Assembly: GCA_044506885.1 (NCBI GenBank)
Contig: JBIQKC010000015.1
Location: 6,426-70,425, forward strand
Source: Croceibacterium_A sp044506885
Lineage (GTDB): Bacteria; Pseudomonadota; Alphaproteobacteria; Sphingomonadales; Sphingomonadaceae
Direction: 5' to 3'
DNA: 64,000 nt
Positions 55,051-62,552 of this stretch are shown one piece after another. Under the pieces are notes generated by a model. That model made no database searches, was not told the origin of the DNA, and saw only the letters and a list, made by a program, of their open reading frames with translations. The first letter of the stretch is position 1, and the number at the start of each line of letters is the position of its first letter. The position numbers and the translations under genes were made by a program.

Positions 55051-55826
55051 TCCGCCGCCACCGCGCGGGTCGCATGCTCCAGATCGGCCAGTCGCGCGCT
55101 TCCCGGCATGTTCGGGATGCCGCTGTAGAGTTCGCCGAGGAACCTCCGGTCGAACTCGGTCAACTGCGCCGCCTTCGGGCTTTCGCCGTCGAACAGCGTC
55201 AGGATGGACTCGTGCGCGCCCGGCCGGGGCAATGCCTTCGTCAGGGCCCTGAACGTCGCATAATCGGCCAACTGATCGAGGCTGAGATCGCCGACCGCGC
55301 CGCGATCGACCAACACCAGCGCGGTGTGAATATCGCGCCGCGTGGCGGTGTAGATCTTGGAATGCGCCATCCACATCTCCGTCCGTGGAATCTGCGTCAG
55401 CGTCTCGCGCCGCGGGATCGACATCCCGTCGCGCGAATAGTCGCGCGTGCGCAGAAACACCCGCACCGGTCCGGGCGAATTCATCAGCGCCACCCGCTCC
55501 GGCCGCGTGATTTCGGAGAACAGATAGCCTCGCTGGTCCTTGAGCCGTTCCAGGAAGACGCGCCCGTCATCGACCATCACGACGAGGATATTCGGGTCGC
55601 ACGCGCCGTCGGGTGCGAGACGCAGGCCCAGCGTCTCGGCATTTGCGCGAACGCGGCCAACGACAGTTTCGGCCGCCTCGCGCTTCAGGCCCGCCACACC
55701 GGGGCAGACGGGGGCGCTGAACCGCGCCAGCGGCTCGTCCGCGTGCGCGGGGCCGGCCGCCAGCACCGCGCCCAGCGCGGCTGTCAGGGCCATGGCCAGG
55801 GCCGAACGCCGCCGTCGGGTGAACAT
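55047..55826 (-). CDS. Exported protein of unknown function, paralogue A
   Basis: A 259-aa protein with a signal peptide (ALAMALTAALGAVLAAGPAHA-DEP). It is unrecognised as a family but is homologous to the protein encoded just downstream, as seen in the CPGVAGLK, PNILVVMVDDGR, RDGMSIPRRETL, MWMAHSKIYTATRRDI and IPNMPG blocks. The start ATG at 55826 has GGGAG upstream. A good sigma-70 promoter lies 27-55 nt upstream (55853-55881). It is divergent from the gene at 56004. Two cysteines (CPG and CDPN) are conserved in both paralogues. The substrate or role is unknown. Confidence 0.82.
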   Translation of the reverse strand: MFTRRRRSALAMALTAALGAVLAAGPAHADEPLARFSAPVCPGVAGLKREAAETVVGRVRANAETLGLRLAPDGACDPNILVVMVDDGRVFLERLKDQRGYLFSEITRPERVALMNSPGPVRVFLRTRDYSRDGMSIPRRETLTQIPRTEMWMAHSKIYTATRRDIHTALVLVDRGAVGDLSLDQLADYATFRALTKALPRPGAHESILTLFDGESPKAAQLTEFDRRFLGELYSGIPNMPGSARLADLEHATRAVAAE

Positions 55827-55852
55827 GCTCGATCTCCCAATCTTCGAGGGCG

Positions 55853-55881
55853 ATTATCAGCCAAGTAGGCTGCGGGAGCAA
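55853..55881 (-). promoter_or_regulatory. Sigma-70-like promoter for the tandem exported proteins
   Basis: The minus strand shows TTGCTC, a 17-nt spacer and GATAAT, an almost consensus -10, placed 27 nt before the start codon of the gene at 55826. Confidence 0.45.
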
Positions 55882-55960
55882 TTGCGGAATTGTCGCAAAT
55901 CTTCCCACCCGCACGGGCGATCGAAGGGGCTGGCCTGCGCCCGAAAAAGGCCATAGGAAC

Positions 55961-55973
55961 CCCCTTGAAGGGG
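55961..55973. repeat. Palindrome CCCCTTGAAGGGG upstream of the gene at 56004
   Basis: Two 6-bp arms around a single G, 30 nt before the start codon and shortly before the ribosome binding site. It could be an operator or a short hairpin in the leader. Confidence 0.3.
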
Positions 55974-56003
55974 TCAGGAACAGGCTGGAGAGGAGCCAGA
56001 CCA

Positions 56004-57224
56004 ATGAGGTATAGCGCAATCGCTTCGCGCATATTCACTGCAACAACCGCGCTCGCCGCCGTCGCGGCCGCGCTGGGCGCTACCGCCGTCGCCGCGCAGG
56101 ATCGGCCGGCCGATCCTACCGAGCTGCCGCCGGTTCCGACCGACTACGATCCGGGCAAGACCGCGTGGGGCGATCCCGACATCAGCCACACCTTCCAGAC
56201 CGAATACGTCCAGAACACGCGCATCCTGTTCCAGCGTCCGACCGAATACGGCATGCGCTTCTGGCAGAACCCGGAAGAGCATGCGCGCCGGATCGAGGCG
56301 GCGGAACGCTCGGACTCGAGCTTCGCCGCCGCTTCCGAGCGCGGCATCGGCACGTCGGGCACCGAAGGTCTCGCCGAATGGGTCAGCAACTCGCAGTTCG
56401 CGTGGCGCACTTCGATGCTGGTGAGCCCGGCCGACGGCCAGCTCCCGCCGTTCACTCCCGAGGGCAAGGCGCTCCACGAAGCCGGCCGCTCCGGCTGGGT
56501 GCCGGGCATCGAATACGACTGGGTCAGCGATTTCGATAGCTGGGACCGCTGCGTCTCGCGCGGCTACCCCGCCTCTATGTATCCGTTCCGTTACAACAAC
56601 GGCATCCGTATCTTCCAGTCGCCCGGCTACGTCACCATTGCGCTCGAAATGCTCGGCACGCGGGTCATCCCCTTGCGCGACCGCAACAATCCCGGCCATT
56701 GGCCGGAACCGGTCGAAGCGTGGCTGGGCAACAGCGTCGGCTGGTGGGAAGGCAATACGCTGGTCATCGAAACGACCAACATCAAGAGCGGCGACAGCGC
56801 GACGCACGATTCCTATGCCCGCAACGGCAGCCCGCTGAACATCGCCACGCAGGCCGTGCCGCCGTTCAACACCATCCCGACCAGCACCAAGGCCAAGACG
56901 GTCGAGCGGCTGACCATGACCGGCCCCAACAGCCTGATGCACGAGCTGACCTATTCGGACCCGGAAGTGTTCACCGCGCCGTGGACCACACGCGTCGAAT
57001 GGATCCGCGACGACGACTACGCCTTCTTCGAATATGCCTGCCACGAAGGCAACCGCATGCCGCGCGACTACATCAGCGCCTCGCGCGCCAAGCGGCGCGA
57101 CATCGCCGCCGGACTGGTCGATCCCGATGCGCCGGACGATCGCGCGCAGTGGGCTCGCATCTTCGACCGCGACCCGGCCGTCGCGCCTCCGCCGGCCCCT
57201 CCCGGATCGGGCGGCGAGCGCTGA
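56004..57224 (+). CDS. Exported protein of unknown function (WGDPD family)
   Basis: A 406-aa protein with a signal peptide (TTALAAVAAALGATAVAAQ). The start ATG at 56004 is set by the ribosome binding site GGAGAGGAG. The mature part begins with KTAWGDPDISHTFQTEY, has RPTEYGMRFW, a repeat of acidic/aromatic motifs, and GNSVGWWEGNTLVIETTN. I know this layout from conserved exported proteins of acidobacteria and sphingomonads without an assigned activity. The C-terminus is a Pro-rich, probably unstructured tail. It is convergent with the glycine cleavage operon and divergent from the tandem exported proteins. Confidence 0.85.
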   Translation: MRYSAIASRIFTATTALAAVAAALGATAVAAQDRPADPTELPPVPTDYDPGKTAWGDPDISHTFQTEYVQNTRILFQRPTEYGMRFWQNPEEHARRIEAAERSDSSFAAASERGIGTSGTEGLAEWVSNSQFAWRTSMLVSPADGQLPPFTPEGKALHEAGRSGWVPGIEYDWVSDFDSWDRCVSRGYPASMYPFRYNNGIRIFQSPGYVTIALEMLGTRVIPLRDRNNPGHWPEPVEAWLGNSVGWWEGNTLVIETTNIKSGDSATHDSYARNGSPLNIATQAVPPFNTIPTSTKAKTVERLTMTGPNSLMHELTYSDPEVFTAPWTTRVEWIRDDDYAFFEYACHEGNRMPRDYISASRAKRRDIAAGLVDPDAPDDRAQWARIFDRDPAVAPPPAPPGSGGER

Positions 57225-57239
57225 TCCGATAGCCAGGTA

Positions 57240-57263
57240 AGGGGGCGGCGCAAGCCGCTCCCT
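57240..57263. terminator. Convergent terminator hairpin with GCAA loop
   Basis: A 10-bp stem (AGGGGGCGGC with GCCGCTCCCT, one G-T wobble) closed by a GCAA tetraloop. It lies between two convergent genes and overlaps the gcvPB stop codon. No T-run follows on either strand, so intrinsic termination is not certain. Confidence 0.45.
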
Positions 57264-58896
57264 ACCCTGACGCCGGCTCCCGCCATACCAGCTGTGGCTC
57301 GCGCGCGGCGCGTGTCTCGTCGAGACGGCGGCGCGGAGCCATTGTGGGGGCCGCCTTGAGCGCGAGGTCGCCGCTCCGCGCGCGTTCGGCAACATGCCGC
57401 ATCGCGCCGATGAACTGGTCGAGCGCGGCCTTGCTCTCGGTCTCTGTCGGCTCGATCAGCATCGCGCCGTGGACCACCAGCGGGAAATAGACCGTCATCG
57501 GGTGGAAACCCTCGTCGATCAGCGCCTTGGCGAGATCGAGCGTGGCGGTCCCTTCGCCGAAGCCGCGATCGCTGAACAGCGCCTCGTGCATACACGGTCC
57601 GCTGGCGGCGAAGGGCGCGTCGAGCACATCCTCCAGGCTGCGCAGCACGTAGTTGGCGTTGAGCACCGCGTCGCCCGAAACCTGCCGCAGCCCGTCCGCG
57701 CCATGGCACAGGATATAGGCCAGCGCACGGGTGAACATGCCCATCTGCCCGTGGAACGCGGTCATGCGGCCGAAGCTGTCGCTGTGGCCGTGCGCGACCG
57801 TCTCCTCCTCCACCAGGCGAAAGCCTCCCTCCGCAGTCCGCTCGACGAACGGCAAGGGCGCGAACGGCAGCAGCGCCTCCGAGAACACCACCGGCCCCGC
57901 CCCTGGCCCGCCGCCGCCGTGCGGAGTGGAGAAGGTCTTGTGCAGGTTGATGTGCATCGCGTCGATGCCGAGATCGCCCGGCCGGACGCGGCCGACGATG
58001 GCGTTGAAGTTGGCGCCGTCGCAATAGACATAGCCCCCCGCCGCATGGACCGCGTCGGAGATCGCCTGCATGTCGCGTTCGAACAGCCCGCAGGTGTTGG
58101 GGTTGGTTATCATCACCCCCGCCACGTCCGGCGCGAGCCTCGCTTTCAGCGCAGCGAGGTCCACGCGGCCCTCGCGCGTGCCCGGAATGCTCTCCACCGC
58201 ATAGCCGGCAAAGGCGGCCGTCGCGGGATTGGTCCCATGGGCGCTTTCGGGGACCAGGACCACCTTGCGCGCATCCCCCCGCGCCTCCAGCGCCGCGCGG
58301 ATCGCCAGCACGCCGCACAGCTCGCCATGCGCGCCGGCCTTGGGGCTCATCGAGACGCCAGCCATTCCGGTCAGCGCCTTCAGCCATTCGCCCAGTTCGT
58401 GGATCACCGCCAGCGCCCCCTGCACGGCGTCGATCGGCGCCAGCGGGTGCAGGTCGGCGAAACCGGGCAGCCGCGCCACTTTCTCGTTGAGCCGGGGGTT
58501 GTGCTTCATCGTGCACGAACCGAGCGGAAAGAGCCCGAGATCGATGGCGTAGTTCTGCCGCGACAAGCGCGTGTAATGCCGAACCGCCTCGGGCTCCGAC
58601 AGGCCCGGAAGCCCAATAGGCGCGGTTCGCGCGAGGGGGCCGAGATTGCCTGAAAGCCCCTCCTCTTCAGGGGAGGGGTTGGGGTGGGGGCTGTCGAGGT
58701 AGCTACCTGCCCCACCCCCGGCCCCTCCCCTGAAGGGGAGGGGAGAAGGAACGTCCACGCCCGTCGTCTCGCCGTTGCCGATCTCGAAGATCAGCGGCTC
58801 CTCCAGTATCAGCGCGCGATTGCCGGTCCAGGTCGTGGTCTCCGCCACCTTCGCCTCGCCCATCTCGGGCCGCCAGCCGCTCGGATTGACCGTCAT
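57262..58896 (-). CDS. gcvPB: Glycine dehydrogenase (decarboxylating) subunit 2, with repeat-derived insert
   Basis: A 544-aa PLP-dependent second subunit of the split P-protein, which decarboxylates glycine and passes the aminomethyl group to the H-protein. The PLP lysine lies in INLHKTFSTPHGGGG. SPKAGAHGELCG, VPESAHGTNPATA and GSCTMKHNPRLNE are typical. Between TGVDV and GPLARTAPIGLPGL there is an extra ~30-residue Gly/Pro/Glu-rich segment encoded by a palindromic repeat (58657-58744). It keeps the frame and lies in a region usually only about a dozen residues long. The ATG at 58896 overlaps the gcvPA stop (ATGA). It is the last gene of the gcvT-gcvH-gcvPA-gcvPB operon. Confidence 0.93.
   Translation of the reverse strand: MTVNPSGWRPEMGEAKVAETTTWTGNRALILEEPLIFEIGNGETTGVDVPSPLPFRGGAGGGAGSYLDSPHPNPSPEEEGLSGNLGPLARTAPIGLPGLSEPEAVRHYTRLSRQNYAIDLGLFPLGSCTMKHNPRLNEKVARLPGFADLHPLAPIDAVQGALAVIHELGEWLKALTGMAGVSMSPKAGAHGELCGVLAIRAALEARGDARKVVLVPESAHGTNPATAAFAGYAVESIPGTREGRVDLAALKARLAPDVAGVMITNPNTCGLFERDMQAISDAVHAAGGYVYCDGANFNAIVGRVRPGDLGIDAMHINLHKTFSTPHGGGGPGAGPVVFSEALLPFAPLPFVERTAEGGFRLVEEETVAHGHSDSFGRMTAFHGQMGMFTRALAYILCHGADGLRQVSGDAVLNANYVLRSLEDVLDAPFAASGPCMHEALFSDRGFGEGTATLDLAKALIDEGFHPMTVYFPLVVHGAMLIEPTETESKAALDQFIGAMRHVAERARSGDLALKAAPTMAPRRRLDETRAAREPQLVWREPASG
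58657..58744. repeat. REP-like palindromic element inserted in frame in gcvPB
   Basis: Two inverted copies of a GGGGAGGGG/CCCCTCCCC unit, each a near-perfect short palindrome around TTCA or TGAA. They are flanked by inverted TTGGGGTGGGGG and CCCCACCCCCGG arms with a 19-nt centre. Read on the minus strand it encodes the Gly-rich and SPHPNPSPEEEG segments of gcvPB. Such elements are normally intergenic. Confidence 0.75.
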
Positions 58897-60251
58897 GCCA
58901 GCACCTCCTCGAGCGCCGAGGCGCAGGCTTCGACATCCTCCGCCGTGACCGTCTCCGTCACCGCCACCACCAGCCCGTTCTCGCGCCCTTCGCCGTCGGG
59001 ATAGAGCCGCCCGAGCGAGACCCCGGCGAGGACGCCCCGCTCGGCGAGCGCGCGCACCACCGGCCGGGTCTCGCCCGGCAAGCGCAGCGTGAATTCGTTG
59101 AAGAACCTCGGCGTGACCAGTTGAACCCCCGGCACTTGCGTCAGCCGCTCGGCGGCCGCGCAGGCGTTGGCGTGGTTGACTTCGGCCAATGCGCACAGTC
59201 CCTTCTCACCCAGCAGCGTCAGGTGGATGGAGAACGCCAGCGCGCAGAGCCCGGAATTGGTGCAGATGTTGCTGGTCGCCTTCTCCCGCCGGATGTGCTG
59301 CTCGCGGGTCGAGAGCGTCAGCACGAACCCGCGCCGCCCGTCGGCATCCACCGTCTTTCCGCACAGCCGCCCCGGCATCTGCCGGACGAACTTCTCGCGC
59401 GTGGCGAACAGGCCCAGGTAAGGCCCGCCGAATTGCAGCCCGACACCAAGCGACTGCCCCTCGCCGACGACGATGTCCGCGCCCATTTCTCCCGGCGAGC
59501 GGATCGCCCCGAGCGCCACCGGCTCTGTCACCACCGCCACCAGCAGCGCGCCTTTGGCATGCGCCGCCTCGGCCAACGGCGCCAGATCGGCGATACGGCC
59601 GAGAATGTCGGGATACTGCACGACGACGCAGCTCGTCTCCTCGTCGATTGCCGCGATCAGGGCATCGACGTCCGTTTCCGGCGACAAGTCCGGCAAGGCA
59701 TAGCCGATCTCATCCTCGGTGAACCGCGCCATGGTCTGCACCACCGAAACATAGTGCGGGTGCAGCCCGCGCGAGAGCGCCACCTTCGCCCGGCGCGTGA
59801 TCCGCCGCGCCATCGTCACCGCTTCCCAGCACGCGGTCGAGCCGTCGTACATCGAGGCGTTGGCCACCTCGCAGCCATAGAGCCGCGCGACCTGCGTCTG
59901 GAACTCGAACAGCATCTGCAACGTGCCCTGCGCGATCTCGGGCTGATAGGGCGTGTACGAGGTCAGGAACTCGCCACGCTGGATCAGATGATCGACGCTC
60001 GCCGGCACATGATGGCGATAGGCCCCCGCGCCGAGGAAGAACGGCGCATCGCCCGCCGCGAGGTTCTTCTTGGAAAGACGCCGCATGTGCCGCTCAACCG
60101 TCAGCTCCCCGGCGTGGTTCGGCAGCCCGGCGACGGGCCCGTCGAGATAGTGCTCGGCGGGAACGTCGGCGAACAGCGCATCGATAGACGGCGCACCGAT
60201 AACGTCGAGCATCGCCGAACGGTCGGCGTCGGTCAGGGGTAGGTAGCGCAT
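58893..60251 (-). CDS. gcvPA: Glycine dehydrogenase (decarboxylating) subunit 1
   Basis: The 452-aa first subunit of the split P-protein of the glycine cleavage system, partner of gcvPB. The N-terminal MRYLPLTDADRSAMLDVIG, FLGAGAYRHHVPASVDHL, TPYQPEIAQGTLQMLFEFQT and EVANASMYDGSTACWEA are hallmarks of GcvPA. No PLP lysine is expected in this subunit. The start at 60251 lies 5 nt after the lipoprotein gene, and its stop overlaps the gcvPB start. The length is standard. Confidence 0.95.
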   Translation of the reverse strand: MRYLPLTDADRSAMLDVIGAPSIDALFADVPAEHYLDGPVAGLPNHAGELTVERHMRRLSKKNLAAGDAPFFLGAGAYRHHVPASVDHLIQRGEFLTSYTPYQPEIAQGTLQMLFEFQTQVARLYGCEVANASMYDGSTACWEAVTMARRITRRAKVALSRGLHPHYVSVVQTMARFTEDEIGYALPDLSPETDVDALIAAIDEETSCVVVQYPDILGRIADLAPLAEAAHAKGALLVAVVTEPVALGAIRSPGEMGADIVVGEGQSLGVGLQFGGPYLGLFATREKFVRQMPGRLCGKTVDADGRRGFVLTLSTREQHIRREKATSNICTNSGLCALAFSIHLTLLGEKGLCALAEVNHANACAAAERLTQVPGVQLVTPRFFNEFTLRLPGETRPVVRALAERGVLAGVSLGRLYPDGEGRENGLVVAVTETVTAEDVEACASALEEVLA

Positions 60252-60256
60252 TTGTG

Positions 60257-60685
60257 CTACTCACCAAAAGGGCGGATGGAGATTGGCTGGAGCGCCTCCG
60301 AGCGATCTAGCCCGGGCTGAAGCCATTCGTCGGCATTGACCTGAGCGGTAACCAATACGTGGCGTCCTTGTAATGGCTTGGCGGAGCGGTCGAATGCTTC
60401 GTCATAACCGATGCTGACGGCGCGTTTGTCGAAGACGTCGATCGCGAGATCGCATCGCTCGCCTGGACAGGCGTCTTGAACAGTCTCCAGGTCAGCGCGT
60501 GTAGGAACGATGAAGCAGTCTAAGTCACCGCATTGAAGCAACCAGCCTTCAACCGTCACCACCTGTCCGTCCCATTGGCCAGGATTGGCGCTGATTTCCT
60601 GAAGGGGCACGACCGCCTCGTCCTGCGTGGAGCATGCAGAAGCGACGGCGACAGCGCCGACGAGCGTGAGAACCTGCTTTATCAC
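60257..60685 (-). CDS. Putative lipoprotein inside the glycine cleavage operon
   Basis: A 142-aa protein with an N-terminal lipoprotein signal, ending in a lipobox-like VASAC (Cys18). The mature part (VPLQEISANPGQWDGQVVTVEGWLLQCGDLDCFIVP) has a pattern like a small OB-fold domain of the kind that follows PxxWxGxxVxVxG in exported proteins, with four further cysteines. The GTG start at 60685 overlaps the gcvH stop in a GTGA quartet, and the stop lies 5 nt before gcvPA, so it is an operon member although no role in glycine cleavage is known. The local base composition is somewhat lower in GC than that of its neighbours, which suggests recent insertion. Confidence 0.75.
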   Translation of the reverse strand: MIKQVLTLVGAVAVASACSTQDEAVVPLQEISANPGQWDGQVVTVEGWLLQCGDLDCFIVPTRADLETVQDACPGERCDLAIDVFDKRAVSIGYDEAFDRSAKPLQGRHVLVTAQVNADEWLQPGLDRSEALQPISIRPFGE

Positions 60686-61053
60686 AGCCCCGCCACGAAA
60701 TCGCGATAGGCGGATTCGTCCATCAAGCCTTCGAGTTCAGCGGTATCGGCGATAGTAAGCTTGAAGAACCAGCCCGCGCCCTCGGCGTCGGAATTGACTA
60801 GCGCTGGGTCGTCCTCGATCGCGGCGTTGCCTTCGGTCACGGTGCCGCCGACCGGCGAATAGATGTCGCTCGCCGCCTTCACGCTTTCGACCACCGCGGC
60901 TTCCCGCCCCTTGGCCAGCACCGCGCCCGCCTTGGGCACTTCGACGAACACGATGTCGCCCAACTGCTCCTGCGCGTGGTCGGTGATGCCCACGGTGGCG
61001 GTATCGCCGTCGACGGCGATCCATTCGTGCTCTTCGGTGAAATAGCGGGTCAT
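60682..61053 (-). CDS. gcvH: Glycine cleavage system H protein
   Basis: A 123-aa lipoyl carrier that shuttles the aminomethyl group between the P, T and L proteins. It starts MTRYFTEEHEWIAVDGDTATVGITDHAQ and carries the lipoylated Lys59 in VESVKAASDIYSPV. It is of full length. Its ATG overlaps the gcvT stop (61050-61053, ATGA), and its stop overlaps the lipoprotein start. Confidence 0.97.
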   Translation of the reverse strand: MTRYFTEEHEWIAVDGDTATVGITDHAQEQLGDIVFVEVPKAGAVLAKGREAAVVESVKAASDIYSPVGGTVTEGNAAIEDDPALVNSDAEGAGWFFKLTIADTAELEGLMDESAYRDFVAGL

Positions 61054-62186
61054 CGGCTTGCTCCTGGGCGGTGATAGCGGTGGGGGACGAATGGCAGCGG
61101 CGCGACCATGGCCTCGAGCCGGCGGCCGCGAACTTCGATGGATAGCTGCGTACCGGATGCGGCGTGCGTGGCGGCGACGTAAGCCATCGCGATTGGATGT
61201 CCGAGCGTGGGCGAAAAGCCGCCCGAGGTGACGCGGCCGGCCTCCTCCTCGCCGGCGAGCACCGGCGCACCCTCGCGCGCGGGCAGCCGGCCCTCGATCG
61301 CCAGCCCAACGCGCCGACGTTTCGGCCCATGCGCGAAAAGCGCCTCGATCCGCGCGTGGCCGGGGAAGCCGCCTTCCGCCCGCCGCCGCCTGGCGATCGC
61401 CCAGCCCATGCCGGCGCTGACCGGGTCGGTCGAAGGGTCGAGGTCATGCCCGTAGAGCGGCAGTCCGGCCTCCAGCCGCAGGGAATCCCGCGCGCCGAGC
61501 CCGGCCGGCCGCACCTCGGGCTCGGCGCATAGAAGGTCGGCAACCCGCTCCGCCTCGCGCGCATCGAAGGAGATCTCGAACCCGTCCTCGCCGGTGTAAC
61601 CGGTGCGGCTGATCCACGCTTCGACCCCATCCAGCTCGAACGGTCCGCCACGCATGAAAGTCAGCGTCGAAAGCGGCCACTGTCCGGCCACATGGCGTTC
61701 CAGCACCGTGAATGCCGCGGGGCCCTGCAACGCCAGCAGCGCGCGGTCCTCGAAGTGATCGAGCATCACACCCGCCGGCAACCGCGCCCGCATATGCGCG
61801 ATGTCGTCATGCTTGGTCGCCCCGTTGACGACAATGTAGAATCCCTGCCGCCAGCGCGCCACGATCAGGTCGTCGAGGATCCCGCCGTCGTCGGCCAGCA
61901 GCAGCGAATAGCGCAGCGCCCCCAACTCCAGCGTCGCGAGATCGATCGGCAGCAGCGCCTCCAGCGCCGCCTCGGCCCCCTCGCCGGAAACGAAGAGCTG
62001 CCCCATGTGGCTGACGTCGAACAGGCTCGCATGCGCGCGCGTCCATTCGTGCTCGGCGACGATGCCCTCATATTGCACAGGCATCGCATAGCCGGCGAAG
62101 GGCGCCATCCGCCCGCCCCGCGCCCGGTGCCAGGCGTCGAGCGGCAGGCGCTCCGACTCGCTCTCGGTCTCGGTCCCGACGCTCAC
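61050..62186 (-). CDS. gcvT: Glycine cleavage system T protein (aminomethyltransferase)
   Basis: A 378-aa tetrahydrofolate-dependent aminomethyltransferase. MAPFAGYAMPVQYEGIV, LFDVSHMGQ, SRTGYTGEDGFEI and AGLGARDSLRLEAGLPLYGHDL are canonical. The GTG at 62186 was chosen because GGGAG lies 6 nt upstream; a TTG at 62210 in the same frame has weaker support. It is the first gene of the operon and starts about 48 nt after the glycine riboswitch. The product would be active only with gcvH, gcvPA/PB and lipoamide dehydrogenase, which is not in the window. Confidence 0.95.
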   Translation of the reverse strand: MSVGTETESESERLPLDAWHRARGGRMAPFAGYAMPVQYEGIVAEHEWTRAHASLFDVSHMGQLFVSGEGAEAALEALLPIDLATLELGALRYSLLLADDGGILDDLIVARWRQGFYIVVNGATKHDDIAHMRARLPAGVMLDHFEDRALLALQGPAAFTVLERHVAGQWPLSTLTFMRGGPFELDGVEAWISRTGYTGEDGFEISFDAREAERVADLLCAEPEVRPAGLGARDSLRLEAGLPLYGHDLDPSTDPVSAGMGWAIARRRRAEGGFPGHARIEALFAHGPKRRRVGLAIEGRLPAREGAPVLAGEEEAGRVTSGGFSPTLGHPIAMAYVAATHAASGTQLSIEVRGRRLEAMVAPLPFVPHRYHRPGASR

Positions 62187-62233
62187 GGCAATCTCCCGAC
62201 CACGCAGCAAGGCCCGCTGCGAGCCTCTTCACC

Positions 62234-62432
62234 GGCGCCCCCTCTGTCGGGAAACCTGAGAGCTTGGCCCCGCGCCCACGGCGCGAAGGCTTACCCCTTC
62301 GGTGGAGCGACGCAGCGCGCCGCCCGCTTTCCAGAGCGTCCACCCCCTGCGCGGTCCTTTCGCCTGAGAGATTCCGGGGCGGTTGCTCCTTCGGCGACCC
62401 GCACCCCGAAGGGCCGGGTCCTCTCCCGCGGC
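62234..62432 (-). promoter_or_regulatory. Tandem glycine riboswitch upstream of gcvT
   Basis: Two aptamers in a row on the minus strand. The first has GGGAGAGGACC, GCCGAAGGAGCAA and AATCTCTCAGGCGAAAGGACC. The second has GGACGCTCTGGAAAGCGG, CACCGAAGGGGTAAGC and AGCTCTCAGGTTTCCCGAC followed by AGAGGGGGC. These are the conserved blocks of glycine aptamers I and II. The short spacer to the GTG start leaves little room for a separate terminator, so control may act on translation; glycine normally turns expression on. Confidence 0.92.
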
Positions 62433-62480
62433 AGGGGCCGGAGCCCCAGACCATGGATCTGCGACTCCGCGAACAAATCT

Positions 62481-62509
62481 ATCATGGCGCAACAATCATG
62501 TTTCGCCAA
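62481..62509 (-). promoter_or_regulatory. Candidate sigma-70 promoter of the gcv operon
   Basis: The minus strand shows TTGGCG, a 17-nt spacer and CATGAT, about 50 nt before the first riboswitch aptamer. Both boxes match only partly. Confidence 0.35.
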
Positions 62510-62552
62510 GCGCCATGAGCCATCCCTGCCCCGCTTGCATGGCGCAGGCGCG

